The notes: a model not told the origin generated them from the sequence alone. Numbered from the stretch's first letter, positions 9,201 through 17,009 are shown. The stretch: DNA of 64,000 nt from an uncultured Candidatus Saccharibacteria bacterium (GCA_937871805.1 CALMQB010000001.1:1-64000), one strand, 5' to 3'. Program-made: numbers and translations.

Positions 9201-9206
9201 ATTATA
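9201..9206 (-). promoter_or_regulatory. -10 box (TATAAT) of the ClpC-like operon
   Basis: A perfect TATAAT on the minus strand ends 7 nt before the ATG at 9193. The 19 nt from this box through the start codon are identical to those before the gene at 58245. Confidence 0.7.
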
Positions 9207-9263
9207 CCAGAACCTTCCAAAAACCCTCAGATAAATTAATTGAAGATGAAAACATAAGAAGAG

Positions 9264-9292
9264 TTGACTTATTCTAATCATTCTGATACAAT
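9264..9292 (+). promoter_or_regulatory. sigma-70 promoter (TTGACT-17-TACAAT)
   Basis: TTGACT at 9264-9269 and TACAAT at 9287-9292 are separated by exactly 17 bp, the best full promoter in the window. It drives the cysteine-protein pair at 9333 and 9785 and predicts a leader of about 34 nt. A second possible -10 (TATAAA) lies just before the ATG. Confidence 0.7.
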
Positions 9293-9301
9293 CTTAAAAG
9301 T

Positions 9302-9339
9302 AAATTAAGTTTAACCGAAATTATAAATAGATATGAGTT
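9302..9339 (+). repeat. direct repeat, copy 1 (leader and start of cysteine-protein gene)
   Basis: This 38-bp segment covers the end of the leader and the first codons of the 9333 gene. It matches 9754-9791 at all but three adjacent positions (CCG versus AAA). It contains one TTAAGTTT motif and ends in ATGAGTT. The pair marks a tandem gene duplication. Confidence 0.8.
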
Positions 9340-9731
9340 TAACAATTAGAAAAATCTCAAAAGGTCCGAACTGTAGTGAATGTGAAGACTACGCAACTCA
9401 AAGGTGCCCTTTAGCCAGAGTCCAGCACGCCGTAGAAGCACTAGCCACCGTAGTAAATTTAATGGGGGCAGAAGTTGAAGTAGACGCTTTCACTGCAGTA
9501 AAATCAGGCCTAATCAAAGTGGGTAATAGAAATAGGCACTATCGTAAAGCAACACCAGCAGGCGGGGTAGCAACATTAATGGGAGACTGCCTTGGGACTG
9601 AACAGCACGGAGAAGTAAGAATGAGGAACTCCGCTGACGGCACACAAGCACCTCTGAGTGGCTATAACGGACCGGAAGATCGTATAGCTGGAGCAGTGGA
9701 AAGCGATATGCTAGCCATAAAGCTGACATAA
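9333..9731 (+). CDS. small cysteine-containing protein, tandem copy 1
   Basis: The 132-residue soluble protein has no signal peptide and no known domain. It carries an N-terminal cluster GPNCSECEDYATQRCPLAR (three Cys within 13 residues) and a later GDCLG. This pattern could bind a metal. The following gene starts with the same MS-x-x-IR…GPNC…CPLAR layout, so the two are tandem paralogues. A strong promoter lies upstream. The wider style (short, cytoplasmic, four or more Cys) recurs in the operon at 56.0-57.3 kb. Confidence 0.6.
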   Translation: MSLTIRKISKGPNCSECEDYATQRCPLARVQHAVEALATVVNLMGAEVEVDAFTAVKSGLIKVGNRNRHYRKATPAGGVATLMGDCLGTEQHGEVRMRNSADGTQAPLSGYNGPEDRIAGAVESDMLAIKLT

Positions 9732-9753
9732 CTTCTGTCTGGTTATAAGAATA

Positions 9754-9791
9754 AAATTAAGTTTAAAAGAAATTATAAATAGATATGAGTT
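9754..9791 (+). repeat. direct repeat, copy 2
   Basis: Second copy of the leader/start segment found at 9302-9339. The start codon falls at the same offset (base 32) in both copies. Confidence 0.8.
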
Positions 9792-10197
9792 CAGTAATTA
9801 GAGCAATTCAACCAGGACCCAACTGCCCAAGTTACAAAATATACAATCCAATTTCCGCTCCTAAAGGCCAATGCCCACTCGCTAGAGCCCAGCTTGGCTT
9901 AGCAGCAGTTCTCTCGGTGAGACAATAATAACTCTAAAGAACCCAGCAAGGAATAGCCCCCACGGCGAAGCTGGCGCTCCTGTGCAAGAGCTAGAAAGTA
10001 TGATGCAGGGATGCGGTGGCATAAATATACAGCGCGGGCTGACCAGAAGAGTCAACACCGAAGGATCCGTCGTTTCATACCCATTCCCATTTGACGAAAA
10101 TGGAAATAATGATCCTAATCCAGAAAGTGACGAGGGCAAGGCCAGAGAAGTAGAAGCATCAACTCAAGCTTTAGCAGGCCTCCTTATGCCAGAGTAG
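9785..10197 (+). pseudogene. tandem copy 2 of the cysteine protein, frameshifted
   Basis: From the ATG at 9785 the frame encodes 47 residues with the family signature (GPNC…GQCPLARAQLGLAAVL) and then stops at a TAA at 9926-9928. The rest of the family sequence continues in another frame: GETIITLKNPARNSP, then ESMMQGCGG, matching GLIKVGNRNRHYRK and ATLMGDCLG of copy 1. That frame ends at 10197. A single frameshift near 9915, plus the loss of about ten codons relative to copy 1, explains this. The downstream frame alone could start at a GTG at 9982. Programmed frameshifting is possible but I see no slippery heptamer. I call it a decayed paralogue. Confidence 0.6.
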
Positions 10198-10218
10198 GCA
10201 AGTAGCCCTTTACAAATA

Positions 10219-10252
10219 AAATTACCCTCCAAATTTGGAGGGTAATTTTTTT
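10219..10252. terminator. bidirectional intrinsic terminator
   Basis: A perfect 15+15 bp inverted repeat (AAATTACCCTCCAAA and its complement) is followed by seven T on the plus strand and four T on the minus strand. It sits between the convergent ends at 10197 and 10283 and should stop transcription from both sides. Confidence 0.85.
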
Positions 10253-10282
10253 ATAGTTAATTAAGTTTAACTTGTTTAACTT

Positions 10283-10825
10283 TTATTCTCTAGGTCCACC
10301 TCTTTTGTGTCCGCCTTCACCTTCTGGCCTAATATCATCCAAACTTAAGTTGATATAATTTTCCTTCAACCAATTTTCCATTTCTGTTTTGTGTTCTTCA
10401 CGCTTAGCTTCCATCTCTTCTTTACTGGGCTTAGAATCAGAATCTTTATTAGCTTCACGCTCTACTTCGCGGGCCATCTGATTTTCTTCGAACTTCTGTT
10501 CAATTAACGTTTTTTGTTCAGCATTTATCGTTCCATCATCTACTTTTACTTGTAGCATGTCACTAAGTTCAGCTCTTTGGGCCGCCTGGTGCTGAGCTTT
10601 TTGCTCTTCTTTAAAGACTTCAATCTCTCTAGAAACCTCTGCCTCATTTAAACTAAATTTACTGGCCAGTTTTGAAGCAAGTTCGTCTTTATTGCCACCT
10701 TGGTTCATGGCGCTTGCCCCAAGACCACCAACTCCGATTACACCTAAGGCTGCAAAGCTCATCACCATCATGCTCGCTTTTTTACTCATTCTTTTCCGAC
10801 CTTTTCCATTCTGTTTCTTACTCAT
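10283..10825 (-). CDS. exported or membrane-anchored helical protein (DUF2680-like)
   Basis: The 180-residue protein has a Lys-rich start, then a hydrophobic segment (about residues 18-38, MMVMSFAALGVIGVGGLGAS) that acts as a signal peptide or anchor. A highly charged helical region follows, resembling the DUF2680 pattern: FSLNEAEVSREIEVFKEEQ, then a turn with VDDGTINAEQKTLIEQKFEE. The C-terminus is Glu/Lys-rich and ends in a Gly/Arg tail. A Shine-Dalgarno sequence AAAGGGAGGG precedes the ATG by about 6 nt. The sigma factor operon lies upstream, but about 290 bp separate them, so it is a separate unit. The function is unknown. Confidence 0.7.
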   Translation of the reverse strand: MSKKQNGKGRKRMSKKASMMVMSFAALGVIGVGGLGASAMNQGGNKDELASKLASKFSLNEAEVSREIEVFKEEQKAQHQAAQRAELSDMLQVKVDDGTINAEQKTLIEQKFEENQMAREVEREANKDSDSKPSKEEMEAKREEHKTEMENWLKENYINLSLDDIRPEGEGGHKRGGPRE

Positions 10826-11115
10826 AATCTACCCTCCCTTTAAATATGCAAATGTACTTTTTATACTAGTCCTATAAATCAAAATTCTAAAAATAAGGAG
10901 TAATGCTGCCTAAAAACTTTCCACTTTTTTAGTAAAAACAGGCTTTTATCTACAGAAGTTTAAACTTAAATTCCTTAGAATTAAGGCTAACTCTGATCTA
11001 GCTAATTAAGCTTCTACTGGGTCTTTTTGAAGATCTAGCATTGCTCCTGATTATAGTACGCAGAGCAACCAGAATTTGTTTCAAAAATGAAGAGCCCTTA
11101 AAGAAAACTTAAGAA
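10826..11115. other. 290-bp intergenic region
   Basis: It holds the promoter region of the minus-strand exported protein (a TATAAA-like box and an AAAGGGAGGG ribosome site) and one AAACTTAA motif near 10960. No open frame, tRNA or strong hairpin was found in the remainder. Confidence 0.5.
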
Positions 11116-11856
11116 TTAACGGTTGTTTAAGATCTTAATCCACTCTATATCGCCATCTTCATCTGCAAGAACTATGACCTTCTGACCGACTTTCAACCGA
11201 GCATCCTTTGGAATTAACCGCGCCCTACCAGTTAGACTTAATTCGACTAACTCCGCCCTTTCAACATTTCTAGGTCCAGAACCCAAACTTATCGTCACAC
11301 TATCTCCATCAATCTTTTCAACTCTACCCATTAAATTAGAACTTGCGAAAATACGATCTTCTGGACGTAATCTATCTCCAAGACCAATCCGATTTCCTAA
11401 AGAGCCAGTTGGCCCACTAAATAAGACTGCACCAGAACCAACCGCAACTGCCAGCATTAACATCGTCAAAAAAATGAACCTGAATCTATAGCCCCATTCA
11501 CTGCGTTGCAAAGAATACGCCGCCATATAAATTAAGGCTAATAGTAGCGCAAATAAGAACAAAGAAAGTAACAGCGCAGAATTTTCACCGTAATTCCTAT
11601 AGAAAAGGACCGTTCGAAGGGTAGTATAAATTGCGACTCCACTCAAGAGCGCAAACAAACCTGCTAAGCTGACTGGCAAAAGCCTTTTGCAAACCACCCG
11701 AAGTTCACTCTTAGGCTCAATCTCCCCACCAGAGATCCTTTGCAGAGCATTAAGTTTAACCCTTGGAGTCTCTACCTCAGCTTTTTCCTTTTTATTAGCC
11801 TCAGCTTTAATTTCCGTTTTAATCTTATTGAGTTTTTTATTCATAGTCTTATTCAT
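11116..11856 (-). CDS. membrane protein with C-terminal DUF5666-like domain, coupled to the sigma factor
   Basis: The 246-residue protein has a Lys/Glu-rich cytoplasmic start (1-50) and three membrane segments (about 70-90, 97-120 and 130-152). A beta-rich C-terminal domain follows (GRVEKIDGDSVTISLG … LKVGQKVIVLADEDGDIEWI), like the OB-type DUF5666 repeat found in exported proteins. Its ATG overlaps the TGA of the sigma factor gene (ATGA), so translation is coupled. That position suggests an anti-sigma or sensor role, but no known anti-sigma domain is visible, so this is inference. Confidence 0.65.
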   Translation of the reverse strand: MNKTMNKKLNKIKTEIKAEANKKEKAEVETPRVKLNALQRISGGEIEPKSELRVVCKRLLPVSLAGLFALLSGVAIYTTLRTVLFYRNYGENSALLLSLFLFALLLALIYMAAYSLQRSEWGYRFRFIFLTMLMLAVAVGSGAVLFSGPTGSLGNRIGLGDRLRPEDRIFASSNLMGRVEKIDGDSVTISLGSGPRNVERAELVELSLTGRARLIPKDARLKVGQKVIVLADEDGDIEWIKILNNR

Positions 11857-12581
11857 TTTCCCGCTCCTTTCTCCGAACTTTTGCCTGACCCTTTTCCTTT
11901 CATCTTTCCGTAAATTTCTCGCCCTAAGTTCCTTTTAGATTCCTTCGATCTAACAGTCTTTTTAGAGTTAGACTTTTCTAGGGATTTCTTTTCGGTCTCT
12001 ATAATTTCCGGATCTTCCATGACCTCTTTAAGCTTAATCTTTCCACGGCGAATTCTAGTGCTAACAGTCGCAACTGGCATTCTTAAAATTGAAGCAATCT
12101 CTTTGTAAGACTTTGCTTCGATGTAATTTAACATCAACGGCTCTCTCAACTTAATCTCTAGCTTTGCCAAGTTCTGCATTAAATCCTGGTTGTTAAACTT
12201 AAGTTCAAGTTCTTCTGTGATTGTTTCTGGAACTGCAATTCCATCCCACCAAACATCATCATCTACTGTTAAATCCTTCTTTTGCTTTTTAAAAGAATCC
12301 ATGGCTGCGTTGTGACCGATTCGATACATCCACGAACTCCATTTTCCTTTTTTAGGATTATAGCTTCGAATGTTACGATATGCCTTTATGAATGCCTCTT
12401 GCACCACGTCATCAGCTAAATTTTGTTCAATTCCTAAAGAACGGACGTAGCGTAGTAGCTTCGGTTCATACCTTAAAATTAATTCTTCAAACAACTCAAT
12501 CTTTGTAAAATCCTTCAAAAAAGCCTCCGCCAATTCTTCATCTGATTTCTCTTTTTTAAGTGCTGAGTCTTTCTGTTTCAT
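11853..12581 (-). CDS. ECF-type sigma-70 family RNA polymerase sigma factor
   Basis: The 242-residue protein has region 2 (about residues 35-100: YEPKLLRYVRSLG, DDVVQEAFIKAYRNI, WMYRIGHNAAMDSFKK) and region 4 with a helix-turn-helix (about 150-195: REPLMLNYIEAKSYKEIASI, MPVATVSTRIRRGK). No region 1.1 or 3 is present, so it belongs to the extracytoplasmic-function group. The C-terminal 45 residues are a Ser/Lys/Gly-rich basic tail not typical of the family. It is translationally coupled to a downstream membrane protein, as ECF factors often are to their regulators. Confidence 0.88.
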   Translation of the reverse strand: MKQKDSALKKEKSDEELAEAFLKDFTKIELFEELILRYEPKLLRYVRSLGIEQNLADDVVQEAFIKAYRNIRSYNPKKGKWSSWMYRIGHNAAMDSFKKQKKDLTVDDDVWWDGIAVPETITEELELKFNNQDLMQNLAKLEIKLREPLMLNYIEAKSYKEIASILRMPVATVSTRIRRGKIKLKEVMEDPEIIETEKKSLEKSNSKKTVRSKESKRNLGREIYGKMKGKGSGKSSEKGAGK

Positions 12582-12680
12582 AACTAGCTATAAAATCGGT
12601 CAGACTTAATATTTATTACATTTAAATTTAGGTGTGGCTTATTATAGTACTATTAAACATAGTTAAAAATTTCAAAACTA

Positions 12681-12905
12681 ATGAAGAAGCCCTCAGCAAA
12701 GTTTTACCACATATTAGAAACCATTGGTTCGTTAATGTTCTTGGCTGGAACAATTCTGACTTTTATCGGGATTTTCAACATCCGAATTCCAGCAAAACTG
12801 AGCTTAAGTTTAATGGGCTTTGGAGTTATTGCAGTTTTAATTGGAGCCTACAACCTCAAATCAAAATCACTCTTAGCAAGCATAGTCAGCATCCAAAAAC
12901 CGTAG
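12681..12905 (+). CDS. small two-helix membrane protein
   Basis: The 74-residue protein has two membrane segments (about residues 13-32, LETIGSLMFLAGTILTFIG, and 40-60, LSLSLMGFGVIAVLIGAYNL) joined by a short loop and a short basic C-terminus. A possible -10 box TATAGT lies at 12643-12648. It converges with the methyltransferase gene 8 bp downstream. No family is recognised. The overlapping frame starting at 12632 lacks these features and is not believed. Confidence 0.55.
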   Translation: MKKPSAKFYHILETIGSLMFLAGTILTFIGIFNIRIPAKLSLSLMGFGVIAVLIGAYNLKSKSLLASIVSIQKP

Positions 12906-12913
12906 AGGCAAGC

Positions 12914-13423
12914 TTAATTTAACCTGGAAATTGCCACCCCAAAAGCAACACTGACATTTAAGCTTTCTTTTTCCCCAATTCTAGGAATTTCAATGATCTG
13001 ATCGACTAGATTTAGCTCTTCGGAATTTAGACCCTGCGTTTCTTCGCCTAACACTAAAGCTGTATTTTTAGAATTAAACTTAAAATCGTTTAGACTAACA
13101 GCTGCAGGATCTTGCTCTAAACCAACGACCACAAAATCTTCTAATTTGAGTTTAGTAATCAATTCATCCAGATTGTCAAAATGCTCTAACTCCAAATTAC
13201 CTTCTGCGCCTAAAGAGACTTTCTGAATTTGCTTATCTAACTTTTGGGCAATATGTGGGAGGCGATTATCCCCAAATTCGAGAGTAGGGTAAGGAGTAAC
13301 ACCCACAAAATAGACCTTTTTGACACCGAAAAACTCGGCAGTTCGTAAAATGGAGCCAACGTTATAACAACTCCGGATATTGTTCAAAACAACACAACTC
13401 ACACTTTGCAGACTTTTTTCCAT
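12914..13423 (-). CDS. TrmH/SpoU-family RNA 2'-O-methyltransferase
   Basis: The 169-residue protein has the three SPOUT motifs: NIRSCYNVGSILRTAEFFG (motif 1, about residues 15-33), ALVLGEETQGLN (motif 2, about 125-136) and IPRIGEKESLNVSVAFGVA (motif 3, about 147-165). It methylates a ribose in tRNA or rRNA using S-adenosylmethionine through a trefoil-knot fold. The length suits the short TrmH-like or TrmL-like proteins without an N-terminal substrate domain. The target nucleotide is not clear. Confidence 0.9.
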   Translation of the reverse strand: MEKSLQSVSCVVLNNIRSCYNVGSILRTAEFFGVKKVYFVGVTPYPTLEFGDNRLPHIAQKLDKQIQKVSLGAEGNLELEHFDNLDELITKLKLEDFVVVGLEQDPAAVSLNDFKFNSKNTALVLGEETQGLNSEELNLVDQIIEIPRIGEKESLNVSVAFGVAISRLN

Positions 13424-13505
13424 ATCTATTTCTTAAATCTTAAAGAGATTATACCAATAACGCATAAAGCTTGCTTTTTATATAGCCTTTATGGTAAGAT
13501 AAGTC

Positions 13506-13511
13506 TATACT
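13506..13511 (+). promoter_or_regulatory. -10 box (TATACT) upstream of the small Ala-rich gene
   Basis: TATACT lies 17 nt before an ATG at 13529. That ATG opens a frame that stops after 17 codons, while the coding frame of the downstream gene is shifted relative to it. Confidence 0.45.
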
Positions 13512-13593
13512 AACCTAAATAATTAATTATGTCCCGAATTACCCCACTCAAGCAGAAGAACTCGCTAACACTGCGGTTGTAGAGGCAGCTAGA

Positions 13594-13809
13594 TTGGCAT
13601 TTGGTCAAGTTGTTCTAGCAGCAGTGAATAGAGCCTCTGGGAGGGAAACAACCAACACTCAAAGAGGCGTAGTCACGGCAGCTTTAGCTCCAAAGACAAC
13701 AACTGCAGCGGTCTTAACTGCTGGGATTGGTGTATCAGTTCTTGCCGGAGGAGTTGCTGAAAAAGCTAGCCAGGCAATAGACTTATTTAAAAGTCTTGGT
13801 GAAGAATAA
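13594..13809 (+). CDS. small Ala-rich protein of unknown function, start uncertain
   Basis: Coding-like sequence continues in this frame well upstream of the TTG at 13594, to about 13531 (NYPTQAEELANTAVVEAARL), but has no ATG, GTG or TTG there. The only well-placed ATG (13529, after a TATACT box) is in another frame. So either the gene starts at this weak TTG, or its first codons carry a frameshift near the ACCCCAC run at 13541-13547. The product is Ala/Val-rich with a possible membrane-active helix (AAVLTAGIGVSVLAGGVA). It is followed 24 bp later by another small gene. Confidence 0.45.
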   Translation: MAFGQVVLAAVNRASGRETTNTQRGVVTAALAPKTTTAAVLTAGIGVSVLAGGVAEKASQAIDLFKSLGEE

Positions 13810-13833
13810 TCCAAAAATAACTATAAAAATATC

Positions 13834-14067
13834 ATGAGACCGAGCACAGGACCCAATTTAAAAAGAGTAGCCTCAGCCGCACTAAGCGCAGATGTTCTTG
13901 GTGGTGTCATCTTAGCAGCTGCAGTTAGCGTAGCCACTCGAAGAAGAGACGAGAAGTTACTAGATAGTCAAATTAGAGCGAAACTGGAGCCAATCCGCAT
14001 TGCTGAAGAAGTAAGGCGAGTAAGGCTTGACAGGCTTAAGGCTGTCTCTCCTATTCCAACTGAATAA
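13834..14067 (+). CDS. small basic protein with one hydrophobic segment
   Basis: The 77-residue protein has a hydrophobic segment (about 17-33, ADVLGGVILAAAVSVA) followed by a charged Arg/Glu-rich helix (about 35-70) that could form a coiled coil. No family is recognised. It lies 24 bp after the preceding small Ala-rich gene and converges on the glycosyltransferase gene 11 bp downstream. Confidence 0.5.
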   Translation: MRPSTGPNLKRVASAALSADVLGGVILAAAVSVATRRRDEKLLDSQIRAKLEPIRIAEEVRRVRLDRLKAVSPIPTE

Positions 14068-14078
14068 GTAGATAAAAA

Positions 14079-15278
14079 CTAAAGGCTCTCGATCCCACTT
14101 AAAATAGCCTTTGCGGAGTCTGACCAGTTATAGAACTCGTTCCTTTTGTAGCCCTCTTTAATCATCTTAGCCCGTAGTTTTTCGTCGCCTAAGACCTTCA
14201 GAATAGTTTCAGCAATAGAATCAGGGTCTTCGGGGTCAAAGTAAGCTGCGGCGTCTCCACAAACTTCTGGAATCGCCGTCTTATTGCTTGCTACAACCGG
14301 CAAGCCGTAAGCCATTGCCTCCAGTGGAGGAATCCCAAAACCTTCCGATAGAGAAGGGAAGACGTAGAGTTTGGCATTCTTAAACAACCACAACTTCTGA
14401 CCTTCCGAAATAAACCCTAAGATATGAACTCTATCTTGTAAGCCAAGCTCTTTGGCACGCTCTTCAATTGCCAAATAGTTACGGTCTTTCTTACCCGCAA
14501 AAACTAGCTGTAATTCTGGCTTTGTTTTTTTAAGCACCAGCATCGCATCTAGCAAAATCCCTAAATTTTTATGTGCAAAATCTGTTCCAATATAAAATAA
14601 GAAATCTTTACCCACTACTTCAACAACTTCTTCACGCTTGACATGGTCTTTACCTAAAATAACGCCGGCACACGCCGCCATAAAAATTGAATCTTTATCC
14701 TTAATCTTAAAGTAATCTATAACATCATCCCGAACGTATTTGGAAGTTACCGTAATCTTTTTGGCTCTTTTGACTGCAGATCGAATCCCAAAAAAATTAA
14801 GGATTCGAATTAGCAATGAGTTTGACAGTAAAGAAAATGGCAACTTGCGGATTTTATCTTTGATAACACCCAGCTTGTTATTTTTCCAAGCCTCTTTTTT
14901 ATCAGCCGTACTCTTAACATTTCCAATTCGAAGCTGAGTTAAATCATGAACTGTTAGTATTATATTTTTATGGCGAAAGAAGTATGGCACAAACTGATAA
15001 GTTGCCCAAAAAACATCTGCCTTAAGTTTATATATTTCATACGCTAGGTTAACATTTCCACGCAAGAAAAAAGTGTGGACTCTAGCTGTATTTTTACTAG
15101 AATAAATAATGAAGTTTTTACCTTTCGGATTCGGACGCCACTTAGCGCTAGGATCTAAGATTATGATGTAATCATTAAATTTATCAACTTTTTGGAGCTC
15201 ATTTAGAATGCCTTCGGCGTAATTACCTGTTCCCGTACCAATAATTCTTGCATCGACCACAATTCGTTTGTTGTTCAT
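14079..15278 (-). CDS. GT4-family glycosyltransferase
   Basis: The 399-residue protein has a GT-B fold. The N-terminal domain carries DARIIGTGTGNYAEGIL and TVHDLTQL. The C-terminal donor domain carries FLFYIGTDFAHKNLGILLDA, VHILGFISE and the GT4 nucleotide-sugar motif EGFGIPPLEAMAYGLPVV. The product most resembles mannosyl- or rhamnosyl-transferases acting on lipid-linked or exported polysaccharides. A TATAAT box ends 7 nt before its ATG, so it opens its own unit. It lies divergent from the ABC exporter that begins the plus-strand part of the glycan locus. Confidence 0.88.
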   Translation of the reverse strand: MNNKRIVVDARIIGTGTGNYAEGILNELQKVDKFNDYIIILDPSAKWRPNPKGKNFIIYSSKNTARVHTFFLRGNVNLAYEIYKLKADVFWATYQFVPYFFRHKNIILTVHDLTQLRIGNVKSTADKKEAWKNNKLGVIKDKIRKLPFSLLSNSLLIRILNFFGIRSAVKRAKKITVTSKYVRDDVIDYFKIKDKDSIFMAACAGVILGKDHVKREEVVEVVGKDFLFYIGTDFAHKNLGILLDAMLVLKKTKPELQLVFAGKKDRNYLAIEERAKELGLQDRVHILGFISEGQKLWLFKNAKLYVFPSLSEGFGIPPLEAMAYGLPVVASNKTAIPEVCGDAAAYFDPEDPDSIAETILKVLGDEKLRAKMIKEGYKRNEFYNWSDSAKAILSGIESL

Positions 15279-15285
15279 ACATCCT

Positions 15286-15291
15286 ATTATA
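15286..15291 (-). promoter_or_regulatory. -10 box (TATAAT) of the GT4 gene
   Basis: A perfect TATAAT on the minus strand, 7 nt before the ATG at 15278. It predicts a leaderless mRNA. Confidence 0.7.
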
Positions 15292-15358
15292 TGCTAAATT
15301 TGAGTAGTCACAAACTAATCCATTTAGCTTCTAGGCATGAGACCTAATACTTGTTGAA

Positions 15359-16954
15359 ATGCTAAGATTCTTAATCAAAAACCTAGGACCCTTTAAATTT
15401 AGATTTTGGGTAATATTCACGATATCCTTAATTAACTCAGCAGCAATTTTTGCTGTACCTTTTGTACTTTCTGAAAAATTCTCAGGAGAGGTCAGCAAGA
15501 GCTCTTCAAACTCTGCCATAATCATAGTCTCCGTTATCTTTATCCTGTCTATCATTCTAGAATGGTTCATACGCAGATGGGGTGAATCCTTAAGATATAG
15601 CTACTCAAATTACATAAAACTTAAATTTTTTGAATCCCTGGAAGGCATGAGCCTGGATCCCAATAAAAACCAGGTTCACACTGGGTACCTTCTATCTTTA
15701 ATAAGTAAAGTTTCCGACAGTGTGTTTAGTACACTATCTCTTTTTTGCTGGGCTATTCCAGGAACAATAACCACGACTGTAATATTTCTTTACTTAATTA
15801 TCAGCCAATCTATACTAATAGCCCTTGTCAATATTGCTGTAATTTCCATATTCATGTTCACAAGCATAGCCCTCTCTAGGAGGTTGTCCGTTAAATTTAA
15901 AGACCTAAATGAATCTCAGGCCGAACTCAACGAACAGTTAATTGATTTTATGAATAACTCTGGAACCCTAAAGTTACTTCATGCCTTTAAGTTTAGTCGC
16001 GACAAACTAGAGAATAAGGCCTCAAAAGTAAACAGCAAGGCCCAGGACCTCCAAAACTTACACTCCAACAGATGGGCACTGTTACATCTTATCTATGGCT
16101 TTTCTTTTTTAAGCACGTTATACATTTTGGTTTCTAAAATATCTACAGGGGATCTACCAGTTGCGACAATGATTATCTTTATTCCAACTTTTAGCTATGT
16201 AAAAAGTAATCTAGAAAGTACGAGTGAAACTATAATGAATTTTATAGAGGCAGGAGCCTATCTAAAGACGCTAAACGGAACATTAAATATAGACTCATCC
16301 ACTGGAGTTGAGACCACCTCCAAGCCAATTAGCTGGCACACTCTAGGGTTTAAGAATCTTGCTTACAAGTACAACAACACTAATAAGAAGGTTAGGTTTC
16401 AAGATTTTACAATTAATCGCGGTGACAAAGTTATGATTTCTGGCAAATCAGGGAGGGGTAAATCTACCCTTATTAATATACTTGCTGGATATCTAGAGCC
16501 TTCGTCCGGGGAGGTCTTACTCGACGGAAAAGGCATTCAATCAGACAATTCAATATTCCAAAATATCTCTCTAGTCACTCAAGATACAGAATTATTCAAC
16601 TTAAGTTTAGAGGATAACCTCTGCCTAGGGAAAACTATCGAAAAGAGCAGGCTCATTCAGCTACTTAATGATGCAGGCCTAGGAGATATACTAAAAAACC
16701 ATCCTCTTTCTGGTATTTCTGGGGAAAAAGGTAATAAGTTCTCGGTTGGACAAAAGCAGAGAATAAACATTTTAAGAACTCTAATCTCTGATAAAGAAAT
16801 TGTCATACTGGATGAACCCACGTCAAACCTCGATACCAAAACCGAACAAAAAGTTATAAACTTAATAGAGAAAGAGCTTAAAGATAAGACGACTATTATA
16901 GTCTCCCACCGCAAGGAGATCTCTAAAATTTGCAACAAATACTATACTCTTTGA
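15359..16954 (+). CDS. ABC transporter, fused permease and ATPase (half-transporter)
   Basis: The 531-residue protein has an N-terminal ABC-type-1 exporter membrane domain (about six helices, residues 15-290) and a C-terminal ATPase. The ATPase has Walker A GKSGRGKSTL, Q-loop SLVTQDTELF, signature SVGQKQRIN, Walker B EIVILDEPTSNLD and H-loop IIVSHRKE. It should work as a homodimer exporting a lipid, peptide or glycolipid. Its place beside the rhamnose genes suggests a glycan-related cargo, but the substrate is not determined. It ends in TGA. Two short glycine-adjacent deletions make the ATPase slightly compact, with no key residue missing. Confidence 0.88.
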   Translation: MLRFLIKNLGPFKFRFWVIFTISLINSAAIFAVPFVLSEKFSGEVSKSSSNSAIIIVSVIFILSIILEWFIRRWGESLRYSYSNYIKLKFFESLEGMSLDPNKNQVHTGYLLSLISKVSDSVFSTLSLFCWAIPGTITTTVIFLYLIISQSILIALVNIAVISIFMFTSIALSRRLSVKFKDLNESQAELNEQLIDFMNNSGTLKLLHAFKFSRDKLENKASKVNSKAQDLQNLHSNRWALLHLIYGFSFLSTLYILVSKISTGDLPVATMIIFIPTFSYVKSNLESTSETIMNFIEAGAYLKTLNGTLNIDSSTGVETTSKPISWHTLGFKNLAYKYNNTNKKVRFQDFTINRGDKVMISGKSGRGKSTLINILAGYLEPSSGEVLLDGKGIQSDNSIFQNISLVTQDTELFNLSLEDNLCLGKTIEKSRLIQLLNDAGLGDILKNHPLSGISGEKGNKFSVGQKQRINILRTLISDKEIVILDEPTSNLDTKTEQKVINLIEKELKDKTTIIVSHRKEISKICNKYYTL

Positions 16955-17009
16955 GCCCGATAAATTATATTCATATACATAGACGGCAGTTAAACTTAAT
17001 AGAATCATT

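Noticed and set aside
9982-10197. Independent GTG-started gene after the first cysteine protein
   Set aside because: The sequence aligns with the second half of the preceding paralogue and continues upstream in frame, so it is better read as the 3' part of a frameshifted copy.
12632-12922. Plus-strand 96-codon frame overlapping the small membrane protein
   Set aside because: It has no domain or membrane pattern, overlaps a better frame at 12681 and has irregular composition.
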